Source: Aureococcus anophagefferens (Eukaryota > Sar > Pelagophyceae > Pelagomonadales > Pelagomonadaceae). Taken from it: a DNA stretch of 64,000 nucleotides. Shown here piece after piece: positions 1-8,914 of this stretch. The position numbers and the translations under genes were made by a program. Location of the stretch: positions 2,373-66,372 of the forward strand of contig NW_008705573.1 in the NCBI RefSeq assembly GCF_000186865.1, given 5' to 3'. A model generated the notes under the pieces. That model searched no databases and was not told where the DNA came from. It was given only the letters and a program-made list of their open reading frames with translations. The first letter of the stretch is position 1. Each line of letters begins with the position of its first letter.

Positions 1-2292
1 GTGGGGCTTGAGCGTCGCGTCGCAGTCGACCGCGGGCACACCCGCGTCGTCGCAGACGGCGGCGACGTCCCGCGACGCGTCGCGCGCGGACCAGAGCGTG
101 CCCCCGCCGGGCACGGCGACGGTGAACGACCGCTGGGCCCCGCGCCATGTGAACTGGAACGTCGCGCGGATCTCGCCGTCGGGCCGGACCTCGGCGTCAT
201 CGCGCGGCGGCGCGGCCAGGAGCGAGTCGCAGACTCGGCGCTGGACGCGCGTGTCCGTGCGCAGGTGGCCTTGCAGCAGGCCGTGCAGATGGGCGCTCCC
301 CATCGCGCTCCAGCCCCAGATGCCGCCCCAGACCGAGTGGGGCCTGGCGCCAAAGTCGCGGTTCGCGAATTCGAGAAGCGACTCGCCGGCCGCGGACATC
401 GCAACGTCGCCGCCCGCGAGCCAGTCGTAGGCGCTCGCATGGTCGCCCGACGCCAGCGTCGTGTGGACCCGGAACGTGCAGGGCTGCCAGACCTGGGCGA
501 AGAGGGGCCAGTTCTGGTCGATGGCCAGCAACCCGAGGAAGCGCCGCGCGGACGCCGGAAGCTCCAGGGCGCCCGCATACCTCGACTTCAGCGTCGCGTT
601 GCACGACGCGCAGAGGACGCGCGCGTTCGCGTAGACCAGGAGCGCGGCCAGCGAGGCTTGGACGCGGCCGCCGCGGCGTCCATTTTCTCCTCGCGGCGGC
701 GGCGGCGGTGCGAGCAGGAGCGGCGCGCTCGCGCCCAGGGCGACGAGGGGGAACTCGAAGATCGCGAGCGTCCACAGGTTGACGCCGTGGAAGAGAACCA
801 GCGCCGCCCCGACCGCGCGGCGCCGCACCAGGAGCAGCGGTCCCAAACCGAGCTCGAACAGGACGGCGCCGCGCGTCAAAAACCCCCCAAGCCTCGGGGG
901 CATCGCGCGCGCGGCGCGGGCGCCGAGCGGCGCCGCATAGACGGGCATCGACAGCGCTGCGCGCAGCGCGCCGCCCGTCCGCACCCACGCCTCGCGCCCG
1001 AGACCGGCCTTCTCGGCGCCCGAGAAGGCGTGCGTGGCCCAGATCTGAAAGAGGACGCCGACGGCGCCCGCGCTCGGCCCCGGGTCGTCGGGCGTGAGGG
1101 CGACCCAGAGCTGGACGAGCGCCGCGTACGCCCACTGCTTGCCCAGGCCGTGCGACTCGGAGCACGCGCGCTCCGACGAATGCAGCAACACCCAGAGCAG
1201 GGTCTCCCGGAGCGGGCTCGCCGGCGCATCCATCGACGCCGCGAAGAGCTGCGCCGCGCCGAGCGCCGCCTCGAGCGCGTAGAGGGCGTAGGACGCGCCC
1301 TCGACCTTGAGGTCGTGGAGCGACGCGTGGCCCACGGCGCCGACGCGGCAGAGCCCCCCGGGGCCGTGGAGCGCGTCGTGCAGGTTCGGCAGCAGGTTCC
1401 CGCGCGCGTCCAGCAACGCCGCAAAACCGCCCGTCGCGAGGAGCCAGCGCCGCGCGCCGCGCGGCAGCGAGAAGGCCCGCCGGAAGCGCGGGCACCGGTC
1501 TTCGACGCGGAGGTCGAGCGCGCGATCGAGCGCCGCGACCACCGCGGCGACGGCGAAGCACGCGGACCACGCGACCATCCACAGGGTCACGTAGTCCTCG
1601 AGCGTCGACGGGAGGAGCGCCGCCGCTCCGGCCGGCGCGGCCTCGGCCGAGGCCTCGCGCTCACCGGCGTCCGCCGCGGCGTCGGGCTCGGACCGCGCGG
1701 CATCGTCGTCGTCCAGAGCCGCGGCGTCGGGCTCGGACCGCGCGGCATCGTCGTCGTCCAGAGCCGCGGCGCCGGGCTCGGACCGCGCGGCGTTGTCGTC
1801 GTCCAGACGCGCAGCGTCGGGCTCGGACCGCGCGGCATCGTCGTCGTCCAGAGCCGCGGCGCCGGGCTCGGACCGCGCGGCGTTGTCGTCGTCCAGAGGC
1901 GCAGCGTCGTCAGGAGACGCGGCGTCCACGTCGGACGCCGCGGCGTCGCCGTAGGGCGCGGCGTCGCAGGCGGCGTTCAGGCGCGCGTGCGCCTTGATGT
2001 ACTCGACGGCGCAACCGTCGTCGGCGCAGCCCATTTGGTCGAGGGGCAGCGCGAAGCGGGCCACGAACCCGCGCACGGCGGCGTCGAGCTCCGCATCGTC
2101 CGCGAAGGCGAGGCCTACGCCCGCGCCGTCGACCTGGATCGTCACCTCGCAGAATTGCGCCCGAGCGCCGACCGCGGCGCAGGCCAGCGCAGCGCGCGCG
2201 ACGCGGCGCGTCATCCAGATGCAGCCTTCTCCGAGCTGCGGTACCCGCCCATCGAGGACATAGCCTCCATCAAGTGTTCCTGCGTCCTCCAT
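1..2292 (-). CDS. HTTM-like multi-pass membrane protein, 3' end outside window
   Basis: An open frame runs from an ATG at 2292 to the window edge without a stop (764 codons seen), so the C-terminus is missing. Residues about 1-120 are soluble, followed by an acidic repeat (LDDDxAARSEPxAA, five copies) and then several hydrophobic segments. The stretch around HGVNLWTLAIFEFPLVALG, preceded by LFELGLGPLLLVRRRAVGAALV, resembles the HTTM (horizontally transferred transmembrane) domain found in vitamin-K gamma-carboxylase and many bacterial and algal membrane proteins. The soluble C-terminal part ends in an Arg/Asp-rich region. The substrate is unknown, and GGCX-type carboxylase activity should not be assumed from the HTTM fold. 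Family assignment is by pattern memory only. Confidence 0.6.
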   Translation of the reverse strand, partial: MEDAGTLDGGYVLDGRVPQLGEGCIWMTRRVARAALACAAVGARAQFCEVTIQVDGAGVGLAFADDAELDAAVRGFVARFALPLDQMGCADDGCAVEYIKAHARLNAACDAAPYGDAAASDVDAASPDDAAPLDDDNAARSEPGAAALDDDDAARSEPDAARLDDDNAARSEPGAAALDDDDAARSEPDAAALDDDDAARSEPDAAADAGEREASAEAAPAGAAALLPSTLEDYVTLWMVAWSACFAVAAVVAALDRALDLRVEDRCPRFRRAFSLPRGARRWLLATGGFAALLDARGNLLPNLHDALHGPGGLCRVGAVGHASLHDLKVEGASYALYALEAALGAAQLFAASMDAPASPLRETLLWVLLHSSERACSESHGLGKQWAYAALVQLWVALTPDDPGPSAGAVGVLFQIWATHAFSGAEKAGLGREAWVRTGGALRAALSMPVYAAPLGARAARAMPPRLGGFLTRGAVLFELGLGPLLLVRRRAVGAALVLFHGVNLWTLAIFEFPLVALGASAPLLLAPPPPPRGENGRRGGRVQASLAALLVYANARVLCASCNATLKSRYAGALELPASARRFLGLLAIDQNWPLFAQVWQPCTFRVHTTLASGDHASAYDWLAGGDVAMSAAGESLLEFANRDFGARPHSVWGGIWGWSAMGSAHLHGLLQGHLRTDTRVQRRVCDSLLAAPPRDDAEVRPDGEIRATFQFTWRGAQRSFTVAVPGGGTLWSARDASRDVAAVCDDAGVPAVDCDATLKPH
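1681..1905 (-). repeat. Five in-frame 45-bp tandem repeats
   Basis: Five consecutive 45-bp units begin at 1681, 1726, 1771, 1816 and 1861. They encode the 15-residue unit LDDD(D/N)AARSEP(D/G)AA(A/R) within the HTTM-like gene. Units alternate D and G/N variants (types 1/3 and 2/4), which suggests that a two-unit block was duplicated. Because the period is a multiple of three, copy-number change keeps the frame. Confidence 0.95.
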
Positions 2293-2422
2293 CGAAAGTT
2301 TTCAATAATCTTCAAGGTGCACCATTTATCTAAAAAAACGCCTTCAGAGGTGTGATAAAAAGGCGATCCAACCATACTCGTCCATCCGCGAACCACCTCG
2401 CGCGTGTTTTAGTAAACCTCAC

Positions 2423-3610
2423 TCAGCTTCTTAAAGACCACCACATCGTCATCGCAAACCGCGTCCCGCGCGTCACGGCCAAAACACGATGCAGGTTCTC
2501 GCAGCCCGACGAAAACACGAGCAAGCGCCCCGCTCGCGGCTCCACGACCGTGTCTCCATCTCCATCCACGAAAGCAAAGCCGCCGCCGTCGAAGCCGCTC
2601 CCGATCGTGTTGAAGTAGAGCACCGCGGAGACGTCGTAGGCGGGCACCTGGGCCTTGTCGACGTGCGCGTCCGAGTAGCTGTACGACGCCTTGGAGCCTC
2701 GTTCCTTCGAACCAAAGCTCGCGACGTCGGAGGCCAGTGGATGCTTCGTGTCGTGCGGCGAATAGCTCAGTAAAAAGCACGCCGCGGGCCGAAGGTCGGA
2801 CACGGTCAATTTGCACGCCTTCGCGGCCAAAAAAGCGCAACGCTGGTGTACCAAAACAAAAAACCTCGCCGAGTCCAAAGAACCAGCACTGGTCCAGCCC
2901 AAGAAGGGCACAAAGCCCATGACCTTGTCCGACGGCGCGGCTCCGAGGCCCAAAGAGCACTTGCCGCCCTGGCGCCTCGACCGTCGGCCCGCAATAATGA
3001 TCGTTTTCGCCGCCCGCGCACAGTCAGAAGCACAAAAAACGTCATCGAAGAGCTTGCGCACGTTGACGACGTCGTGCGTGGCGCCGTACAACCGCGGCGC
3101 GTCCAAACAGCAAGCGGGCACGTCGATCGTCTTCTCGTCGAAGACGTCGCTCGCGGGAACCAGCCGCACCTCCCGTCCTGGCTGGCGCCGGGACTCGACC
3201 AGTGAAGCCTGCAACCCGATGGCCGCGGAGCGCTCCACTTCACAAGGTCGCTCCGAGTTTTCACGAAACTGCTCCCTCGGTCCGTCCGCTCGGCTGCGCT
3301 CCTCGCGGACGCGGACCAGCGCGTCGACGTCGGCCGGCTTCGGCGCGCGCCGCAGGGACCGCCCGCTCGCCGCGTGCGCCTCCAGCGCCTCGAGGCCCTC
3401 GCGGACCCAGGTGTCGGCGTAGGCCTCTGCTGCATCGGCTCGAACCTCGTCGCCGAACTCGAGCAGCGCGTCGCCGCCGTCGAGCGCGAAGCGGTCGAGC
3501 GCCGCGAGCTTGAGCTTCTCGATGAACAACTCGTCGACGTGCAGCGCGTCGCCGTGCGTCGCCACCCAGGCGCGCGCAGAAAAGGGGGCTGCCGCAGCAA
3601 TCGCAGCCAT
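2423..3610 (-). CDS. 2-oxoglutarate/Fe(II) dioxygenase, prolyl 4-hydroxylase-like
   Basis: The predicted protein is 395 residues. The C-terminal double-stranded beta-helix shows the iron-binding facial triad: His316-x-Asp318 (SDAHVDKAQ) and distal His374 (CENLHRV). Arg384 in RGTRFAMTMWW sits where the 2-oxoglutarate carboxylate is bound (P4H enzymes often use Lys). The segment VLYFNTIGSGFDGGGFAF is the typical strand-turn after HxD. The N-terminal ~200 residues are not recognised and no clear signal peptide is visible, so a nuclear or cytosolic hydroxylase is as likely as an ER one. The start at 3610 is the first in-frame ATG; its upstream region carries a duplicated 12-bp motif. Substrate unknown. 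Confidence 0.8.
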   Translation of the reverse strand: MAAIAAAAPFSARAWVATHGDALHVDELFIEKLKLAALDRFALDGGDALLEFGDEVRADAAEAYADTWVREGLEALEAHAASGRSLRRAPKPADVDALVRVREERSRADGPREQFRENSERPCEVERSAAIGLQASLVESRRQPGREVRLVPASDVFDEKTIDVPACCLDAPRLYGATHDVVNVRKLFDDVFCASDCARAAKTIIIAGRRSRRQGGKCSLGLGAAPSDKVMGFVPFLGWTSAGSLDSARFFVLVHQRCAFLAAKACKLTVSDLRPAACFLLSYSPHDTKHPLASDVASFGSKERGSKASYSYSDAHVDKAQVPAYDVSAVLYFNTIGSGFDGGGFAFVDGDGDTVVEPRAGRLLVFSSGCENLHRVLAVTRGTRFAMTMWWSLRS

Positions 3611-3620
3611 GCTGTGCCCA

Positions 3621-3664
3621 CAACTTTAGCTCAACGTCATGTCGTCGCTCTCCAACTTTAGCTC
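3621..3664. repeat. Duplicated CAACTTTAGCTC motif upstream of the oxygenase gene
   Basis: The 12-mer CAACTTTAGCTC occurs at 3621-3632 and again at 3653-3664, a 32-bp spacing, directly upstream of the minus-strand gene starting at 3610. This is either a promoter element or a short local duplication; nothing in the sequence decides. Confidence 0.6.
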
Positions 3665-3714
3665 GTTGCAGCCGGCACGAAGTATGGAAGAACTGTGGAA
3701 GCCAGTAGCCCGTT

Positions 3715-3774
3715 GATTCAGAGCAGCACTCACCCGGTGCCGGCGAGCAGCCCCGTGGATTCAGAGCAGCACTC
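3715..3774. repeat. 17-bp direct repeat GATTCAGAGCAGCACTC
   Basis: GATTCAGAGCAGCACTC is present at 3715-3731 and 3758-3774 with related flanks (AGCCCGTTG / CCCCGTGG), in the leader of the gene starting at 3833. Confidence 0.85.
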
Positions 3775-3832
3775 GCGAAAGCTTGTCTGCAGCCCCTCGG
3801 CCAGCCGTCTCGCAAAAGCTTGTCATCCTTTG

Positions 3833-4600
3833 ATGGCTTCATCACTCACCCTCCTGGGGCTCACGCTCGCGACGCTCGCAAACAGTGTGTCACTCGAGCT
3901 GCTCATCTCGAGCGAGGTGCGCGGCGCCGTCTATCTCGTCGACGCCTTCAGCACGGAGTGCGACGCCGAGACGTACTGGCTCTCCTCCTGCTCCTGCTAC
4001 GGCGGCGCCGCGCGGCGCGTCGAGGCCTTCGAGGGCCGCGGCGACGCCGTCGCCGTCGACACCGGCGCGCACTTCTTCGGCAGCGGGCTCTTCTTCAACT
4101 CGTTCCAGGGCGCCGCCGGCGCCGAGTTCTTCGCCGCGTCCAAGTACGACGCGTGGACGCTCCACTTTTACGACTTCTCCGCGGCCGACGCGGCGGATCT
4201 GCCCGACGACCCGACGGGCGGCAAGTGGCTCGCGGCGCTGATCGATTCCGTGCGCGCCGCGGACCCGGACCTCGGGAATCCCGTGGCGACGAACCTGAAC
4301 GTGACCGGAGATCCGCGCCGCTCCAGCGCGCCGCGAAAGGGCGGCGGTCCGGCGCACTTTCTCTTTCCTAGATCCGCGAGCGCACGCGTGACTCAAGGAG
4401 CGCCCAGCGAGGACGAGGAGCAGCCAAAGCCGGCGGCCGCAGAAGCCAAAAGCGACGAGGAGCAGCCCATGGTTGAAGAGCCTCCGCGAGCAGCCGGCCC
4501 GACCTCGGACCTCGCCCCCACTTCGGCTCTCAACTCCGCTCCAGCCGCGACGAATGAGCCTCTCCGCGCGCCGAGGACGCTGCCCCCGCTTCGACTTTAA
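3833..4600 (+). CDS. Truncated, probably inactive 5'-nucleotidase-like secreted protein
   Basis: From ATG 3833 the frame encodes 255 residues with a signal peptide (MASSLTLLGLTLATLANS). Residues ~20-120 follow the N-terminus of calcineurin-like 5'-nucleotidases/apyrases: CYGGAARRVEAF, then AVDTGAHFFGSGLFFNSFQG, then AAGAEFFAASKYDAWTLHFYDFS, matching the family order CYGGFAR / DAGDQFQGTLF / YDAMTLGNHEFD. The metal ligands are lost: no D-x-H near the start, DTG for DAGD, and LHFYDF for GNHEFD. The rest of the metallophosphatase domain and the nucleotide-binding domain are absent; after about residue 150 the protein is a Glu/Pro/Ala-rich tail. An earlier in-frame ATG at 3695 exists but would bury the signal peptide. 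A pseudogene or a repurposed binding protein are both possible. Confidence 0.5.
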   Translation: MASSLTLLGLTLATLANSVSLELLISSEVRGAVYLVDAFSTECDAETYWLSSCSCYGGAARRVEAFEGRGDAVAVDTGAHFFGSGLFFNSFQGAAGAEFFAASKYDAWTLHFYDFSAADAADLPDDPTGGKWLAALIDSVRAADPDLGNPVATNLNVTGDPRRSSAPRKGGGPAHFLFPRSASARVTQGAPSEDEEQPKPAAAEAKSDEEQPMVEEPPRAAGPTSDLAPTSALNSAPAATNEPLRAPRTLPPLRL

Positions 4601-4615
4601 TAATCTGTTGTTCTA

Positions 4616-6480
4616 TCACGCGCCGAGGAATCGCACGGGGAGCACGTTCGCGCCGTAGGTCGCGTGCTTCACGTTGGGCGCGCAGCCCTCGATGTTGCAC
4701 GCGAAGTTGGCCGAGAAGGTCAGGACCGCGTCAAAGTCGCCGTCGTTTAGCGTGTCCGCCATCCAGGCCGACGGCGCGGAGACAAAGTAGGCCTGCATGC
4801 CGAACTTGGGCATGTACGTCACGAGCGAGAAGGGGCCCGTGAGGCGCGGCGCCTCGAGCACGAACGTGTCGTAGGGGCCCTCGTTGGCCCAGGCGTGCGT
4901 CGTCGGCGCGGTCACGCAGAAGAGGTAGCGCTGCAGCGCCGGAGCCCAGGTCGCCGTGACGGCGCCGACGCGTCCCTCCCACTCGAAGACGGGCTTCGCG
5001 TCGTCGACGTCGCCGACCCAGCCGTCGACGCCCATGAACTCCCAGTTGCTCGCGTCGTTGAGCGAGTCCGGGTCCGCGGCGTCGAAGGAGGCCCGCGCGA
5101 GGAAGATGCCGTCGCCCGAGATCCACGTGCAGTTCTCGTTCGCGCGCGGCGCGAGGCAGCCGCCGGCGACGACGTACACCTTGCCGTCGGGGCTCCGCAC
5201 GTTCTCGGGCCCGTGGTCGACGACGTGCGGCGAGCCCATCTTGACGCCCGCGGGCGAGCCGAGCGGTTCGCCGTCGATCGGCGGGCCGCGGGGCGGCGCG
5301 TCGGCCGCGCGCTCGCCCCAGAGGTTCCGCGACACGTTCAACTCCGCGCCGCCGCTCATCGGCTTCTTCCACGTCGCGCCGCCGTCGACGCTGTGGCGGA
5401 AGCCGACGAACGGGCCGATCTCGATGGACAGCGAGTTCGTCTTCGAGCTCAGGCCGAGGCCGTAGCTGCCCGTCCACCAGGTCCCGTTGACGAACAAGTT
5501 CGCCGACGTGTAGCGGCCGAGCCTACCGGGGATGAGAGGATGAGGGGCTTTTCCCCGCTGAAAATTTGGGACGCTGGACCTTGCATGGGAAAGCCGTCCT
5601 CGACGATGGGCCCGCCGACGGCCGCGACGGAGAGGTTGCGCCAGTCGCGGCCGCCGGACACGACCGCGGATCCCGTCGTGGACCCGAAGCCCGTGGGCGA
5701 CGACGAGCTGACGGACACGGACGAGGTCCCGCCGCCGCCGAGCCCGCCGTCGTCGAAGCCCGAGTAGAAGTTGCCGTCGCGGTCCTCCGCGGGGTAGAAC
5801 GTGTCCGCGCCGTAGAGCGGGATCGGCGTCGCGTCCTCGAGGAGCGCGACGCCGCGGAGCGCGTCGGAGCGCGGCGGCGCGGTGCTCGGCGGCTTGTTCG
5901 GCCAGGCGCAGGGCGTCGCCACGTAGGGGTTCATCGCCGTGCGATTGAGCGTGACGCACTTGCCCGGGTTCTTCGGGCTGCGGATGGTGCCGTCCGCCTC
6001 GTAGGTCCACTGCTGGTTCGGCGCGTCCGCGTCGCCGGCCGGGTGGCAGGTCCAGAGCTCGACCGTGGGGCCGCCGCCGCCGCGCAGGTCGAGGCAGGCG
6101 CCGACGCCTTTGCCGACGAGCGTGCCGGCGGCGGCCGCGGTGACGGCGAGCGTCTGGTTGGCGCGCAGAGACCAGCGCGTCGCGTCGCAGGGGCTCACGA
6201 CGCGCGCGGGCTCGTCGCTGATCGTCGAGAGACACGCGGCGCCGTTTGTGATCTCGCTCGCCGCGGCACCATCGCTGAGCGTCGCGCCCGCCCACTGGCT
6301 GTGCGGATCCGTCGCATCGCACGGCAGCAGCGCGAGAAACGCCTTCGGGCCGTCCCACGAGACGCGACCGTCGTAGGAGCAGGCGTCAAAGGCAGTGGAG
6401 AGCGTGAGGAGGAGGAGTAGGGGGTGAATGCGAGGAGTGCGAGTGAGGAGCAGCAGCACGTGATGAGGAGCGCTCGCCAT
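4616..6480 (-). CDS. Secreted ricin-type lectin plus beta-propeller-like protein
   Basis: Two exons (6480-5585, 5522-4616) give 600 residues when a 62-nt GC-AG intron is removed. The start at 6480 is chosen because it gives a signal peptide (MASAPHHVLLLLTRTPRIHPLLLLLTLS). An earlier ATG at 6528 is in frame. The first ~200 residues carry ricin-B trefoil features, including ACLDLRGGGGPTVELWTCH and NQQWTYEADGTI (a Q-x-W motif), implying carbohydrate binding. The remainder has ADTFYPAEDRDGNFYSGFDDG and FRHSVDGGATWKKPM, the latter an Asp-box-like turn typical of sialidase-type propellers. A glycoside hydrolase fold (GH32/43/sialidase class or DUF4185) is possible, but catalytic residues cannot be assigned. 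It is divergent from the DUF5107 gene, 106 bp away. Confidence 0.65.
5523..5584 (-). other. Intron, 62 nt, GC-AG
   Basis: The two halves of the lectin/propeller gene lie in different frames. Removing 5584-5523 (5' GCAAGG..., 3' ...CCCGGTAG) joins AT|G CTC to give GFPM-LGRYTSANLF in frame. The donor GCAAGG fits the GC-type 5' splice consensus. A GT donor (GTCCCA) would also keep frame but adds residues. Confidence 0.6.
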
Positions 6481-6586
6481 CGTCTCTGAATTCTGAGGAT
6501 GGCAGCCCAACCTTGAACCTTCAACCATCGAGTTTTACGCGCGCTCGCTCAGTCGATGGTCGGAGTAGCAGCAGCCCAATTCTGAC
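6481..6586. promoter_or_regulatory. Bidirectional promoter region with TTGAACCTTCAAC motif
   Basis: Only 106 bp separate two divergent secreted-protein genes, so both promoters must lie here or overlap the coding regions. The near-palindrome TTGAACCTTCAAC sits at 6513-6525, followed by CATCGAGTTTTA. The same 13-mer occurs at 10324-10336 upstream of the K+ channel gene, followed by AACGAGTAAAA. Regulatory function is inferred. Confidence 0.4.
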
Positions 6587-8914
6587 ATGAGTCTGTTCGC
6601 CATCATGCTGTTGAGCACCGCCGCAGCGGCCACGGTCATCGAGCTCGGCGCGCAACAAATGAACATGAGCGTCGTCTTTCCGCCGTCGCTGCTGCCGCAC
6701 TTCGTGGACACGACGCCGAAGCCCATCGCGGACGACCGGCTCGGCGATTCGTGCCCCGACGACATCTGGGAGAATTTGATCAACCAGTCGTACCCGTCGC
6801 TGCCGTACCGCGTCGTCGACGACTACACGCGCGACGGCGCGGAGACGACGCGGACGGGCTCGATGCCGATCGTCACGGCTTCCTCGGCCTCGCTCGTCGC
6901 GACGTTCTTCCCCGCGACCGGCGGCAAGCTCGCGTCTATAACGGCAAACAACGAAGAACTCCTCTTCCGGAACCCGGTGTACCAGCCGGCGAATCTCGGG
7001 CGGCTCAACGCGTGGACCTCGGGCGGCGTGGAGTGGAACTGGCCGCGGCTCGGCCACAGCGTCTTCACGTCGCAGCCCGTCTTCGTCGCCGAAGTCGCCA
7101 CGGCGCGGGGACCGCTCGTGCGCGTCTACGAGTTCGACCGCGAGATGAACACGACCTGGCAGGTCGACGCGTTCCTCCCGCCGAACGGGACGACGCTCTG
7201 GACGCGCGTCACCGTGAACAACCCGAACCCGACGCCCGTCGCGGGCTACTGGTGGACGAACGTCGGCGCGAAGATCGGCGAGCGCTCCCGCGTCGTGCTG
7301 CCCGCGGACCTCGCGATCGTCTCGACGGGCGACGACCCCGCGCGGCCCCTCGAGGCCGCGCCGTTCCCCTTCTTCGCCGACGCGGGCGCGAACGCGAGCT
7401 TCGCTCCCACCGACCACTCGTACCCGGCCAACTACGGCAAGGCCCGCGAAAACTTCATCCGCGGGGGCGGCGGCGACCACGCCTTCATGTCCATCCACGA
7501 CGGCCGGGGAAGAGGTCTCCTGCACGCGCAATCCGCGACGCAGGCCGAGGGCCGCAAGTACTGGGTCTGGGGCACCGACGACGACGACGCCGCGCGCATG
7601 CGCTTCCTGTCGTCGCCCGGCGACGGCGACTACGTCGAGCTCCAGGCGGGGCCCGCGCCGACGCAGAGCCAGACGTTCCCGCTCGGCGCCGGCGCGCGGC
7701 GCGCGTGGACCGAGAGCTTCTCGCCGCTGGCCATGGAGGCGGACGCAACGAAGCTGAACGGCCCCTACGCGGCGGCGGTCGCGGCGGTCGCCGAACGGCT
7801 CGAAACGGTCGGCCCCGCGCGGGCCGAGTTCGACGACGTCGACGCGTTCCTGGCGTCGGTCGCCGACGCGCCGCCGTCGCGCGTGCTCCACCGCGGAGGC
7901 GCCTGGGGCGCGCTCCACGCGGCGCTCGTCGACGACGCGGGAGATGTCGCAGCCCCCTTCTCCACGAGCGAGGCGCGCCCCTTCCCCGGCGCGCCGGGCC
8001 TCGCGTTCGGATCCGTCGACGAGGCCGTCGCCGCGGACCCGGCGGCGCGGCCCTGGGCGTCGCTGCTCGTCAACGGCACGTTCGGCGCCGAGGCGAACAC
8101 TGCGGACGTCGTCACGTCGTTCATGGTCGACGACGCGTGGGTTTCGCTCATGGAGCGCGCGCTCGCGTCCGCGGCGCACCCGGACGACGCGTGGCTCCTC
8201 CACCTCCACCTCGGCGTCGCCGCGCACCACCGGGCGGACTACGCCGGCGCGATGGCGCACTACGAGGCGTCGGCCGCGCGGAAACGGACGGCGCTCGCGG
8301 CGCGCAACGTCGCGGCGCTGCGCGCGGGGCCCGGGGCGCCGCCCGTCGCCGACGGCGTGCTCGAGGCGTGGGCCCTGGCCGCGGCCGCGGCGAGCGCCCA
8401 TGGCGACGCCGTCGCGTCGGGCCGCGAGCCCGCGCGCTGCCCCGCGGCCGTCGCCGGGCCGCCGCCGCGCGACGACGCGTGCCCGACGGCGACGTTCGCG
8501 CGGAACCTCGCGCGGGAGGTCGCCGCCGCCCTCGTGTCCGCGTCGCGATGGACCGAGTTGCGGGACTGGTTCGCTTCCCTGCGGGACGAGGACGAGCGCG
8601 TGCGAGCCGCGCTGAGCGGCGCCATGGACGTCGACCTCGCGCGCGCCTACGCCGCGTTTCACGGCCGAGAAAGAAGCTCCACGACTTCCCTCGAAGCGTC
8701 CGCGACCGCCGCGCGGGGCGTCCTGCGCTTCCTCTCCAACGCCAAGATCGCGACGACGTCCGGTCTCACCGGAGGGCTCCCCGAGCTCTGGACCCAGTGC
8801 CAGTACGCCGTCCGAGCCGCGACGCTCGGCCGCGAGCTCGCGGTGCTCGAGAAGCACCACGTCCGCCTGGACTTCCCCGTGCCTCGCAACATCAACTTCG
8901 CCGGCGCCACTTAA
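6587..8914 (+). CDS. DUF5107-domain protein, secreted
   Basis: 775 residues. The first ~16 residues (MSLFAIMLLSTAAAAT) form a signal peptide. The first half matches DUF5107 proteins, which have a galactose-mutarotase-like fold: ATGGKLASITANNEELLFRNPVYQPANLG, EWNWPRLGHSVFTSQPVFVAEV and VTVNNPNPTPVAGYWWTN are in the family order. The second half is Ala-rich and likely helical, resembling the TPR-like repeats that follow DUF5107 in bacterial homologues. A role in extracellular polysaccharide metabolism is inferred from the fold and from the divergent lectin/propeller gene. The stop TAA (8912-8914) abuts the stop of the convergent channel gene. Confidence 0.8.
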   Translation: MSLFAIMLLSTAAAATVIELGAQQMNMSVVFPPSLLPHFVDTTPKPIADDRLGDSCPDDIWENLINQSYPSLPYRVVDDYTRDGAETTRTGSMPIVTASSASLVATFFPATGGKLASITANNEELLFRNPVYQPANLGRLNAWTSGGVEWNWPRLGHSVFTSQPVFVAEVATARGPLVRVYEFDREMNTTWQVDAFLPPNGTTLWTRVTVNNPNPTPVAGYWWTNVGAKIGERSRVVLPADLAIVSTGDDPARPLEAAPFPFFADAGANASFAPTDHSYPANYGKARENFIRGGGGDHAFMSIHDGRGRGLLHAQSATQAEGRKYWVWGTDDDDAARMRFLSSPGDGDYVELQAGPAPTQSQTFPLGAGARRAWTESFSPLAMEADATKLNGPYAAAVAAVAERLETVGPARAEFDDVDAFLASVADAPPSRVLHRGGAWGALHAALVDDAGDVAAPFSTSEARPFPGAPGLAFGSVDEAVAADPAARPWASLLVNGTFGAEANTADVVTSFMVDDAWVSLMERALASAAHPDDAWLLHLHLGVAAHHRADYAGAMAHYEASAARKRTALAARNVAALRAGPGAPPVADGVLEAWALAAAAASAHGDAVASGREPARCPAAVAGPPPRDDACPTATFARNLAREVAAALVSASRWTELRDWFASLRDEDERVRAALSGAMDVDLARAYAAFHGRERSSTTSLEASATAARGVLRFLSNAKIATTSGLTGGLPELWTQCQYAVRAATLGRELAVLEKHHVRLDFPVPRNINFAGAT

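Noticed and set aside
1681..1905. CRISPR-like array
   Set aside because: Repeats are contiguous 45-bp coding units without spacers in a eukaryotic gene.
1..2355. 784-codon open frame on the plus strand
   Set aside because: Arg/Ala/Val-rich shadow of the minus-strand HTTM-like gene; no domain, and the opposite frame has hydrophobic segments and a sensible start.
6521..8860. 779-codon frame antisense to the DUF5107 gene
   Set aside because: Low-complexity Arg/Val/Glu composition typical of a shadow frame; plus strand has DUF5107 motifs and a signal peptide.
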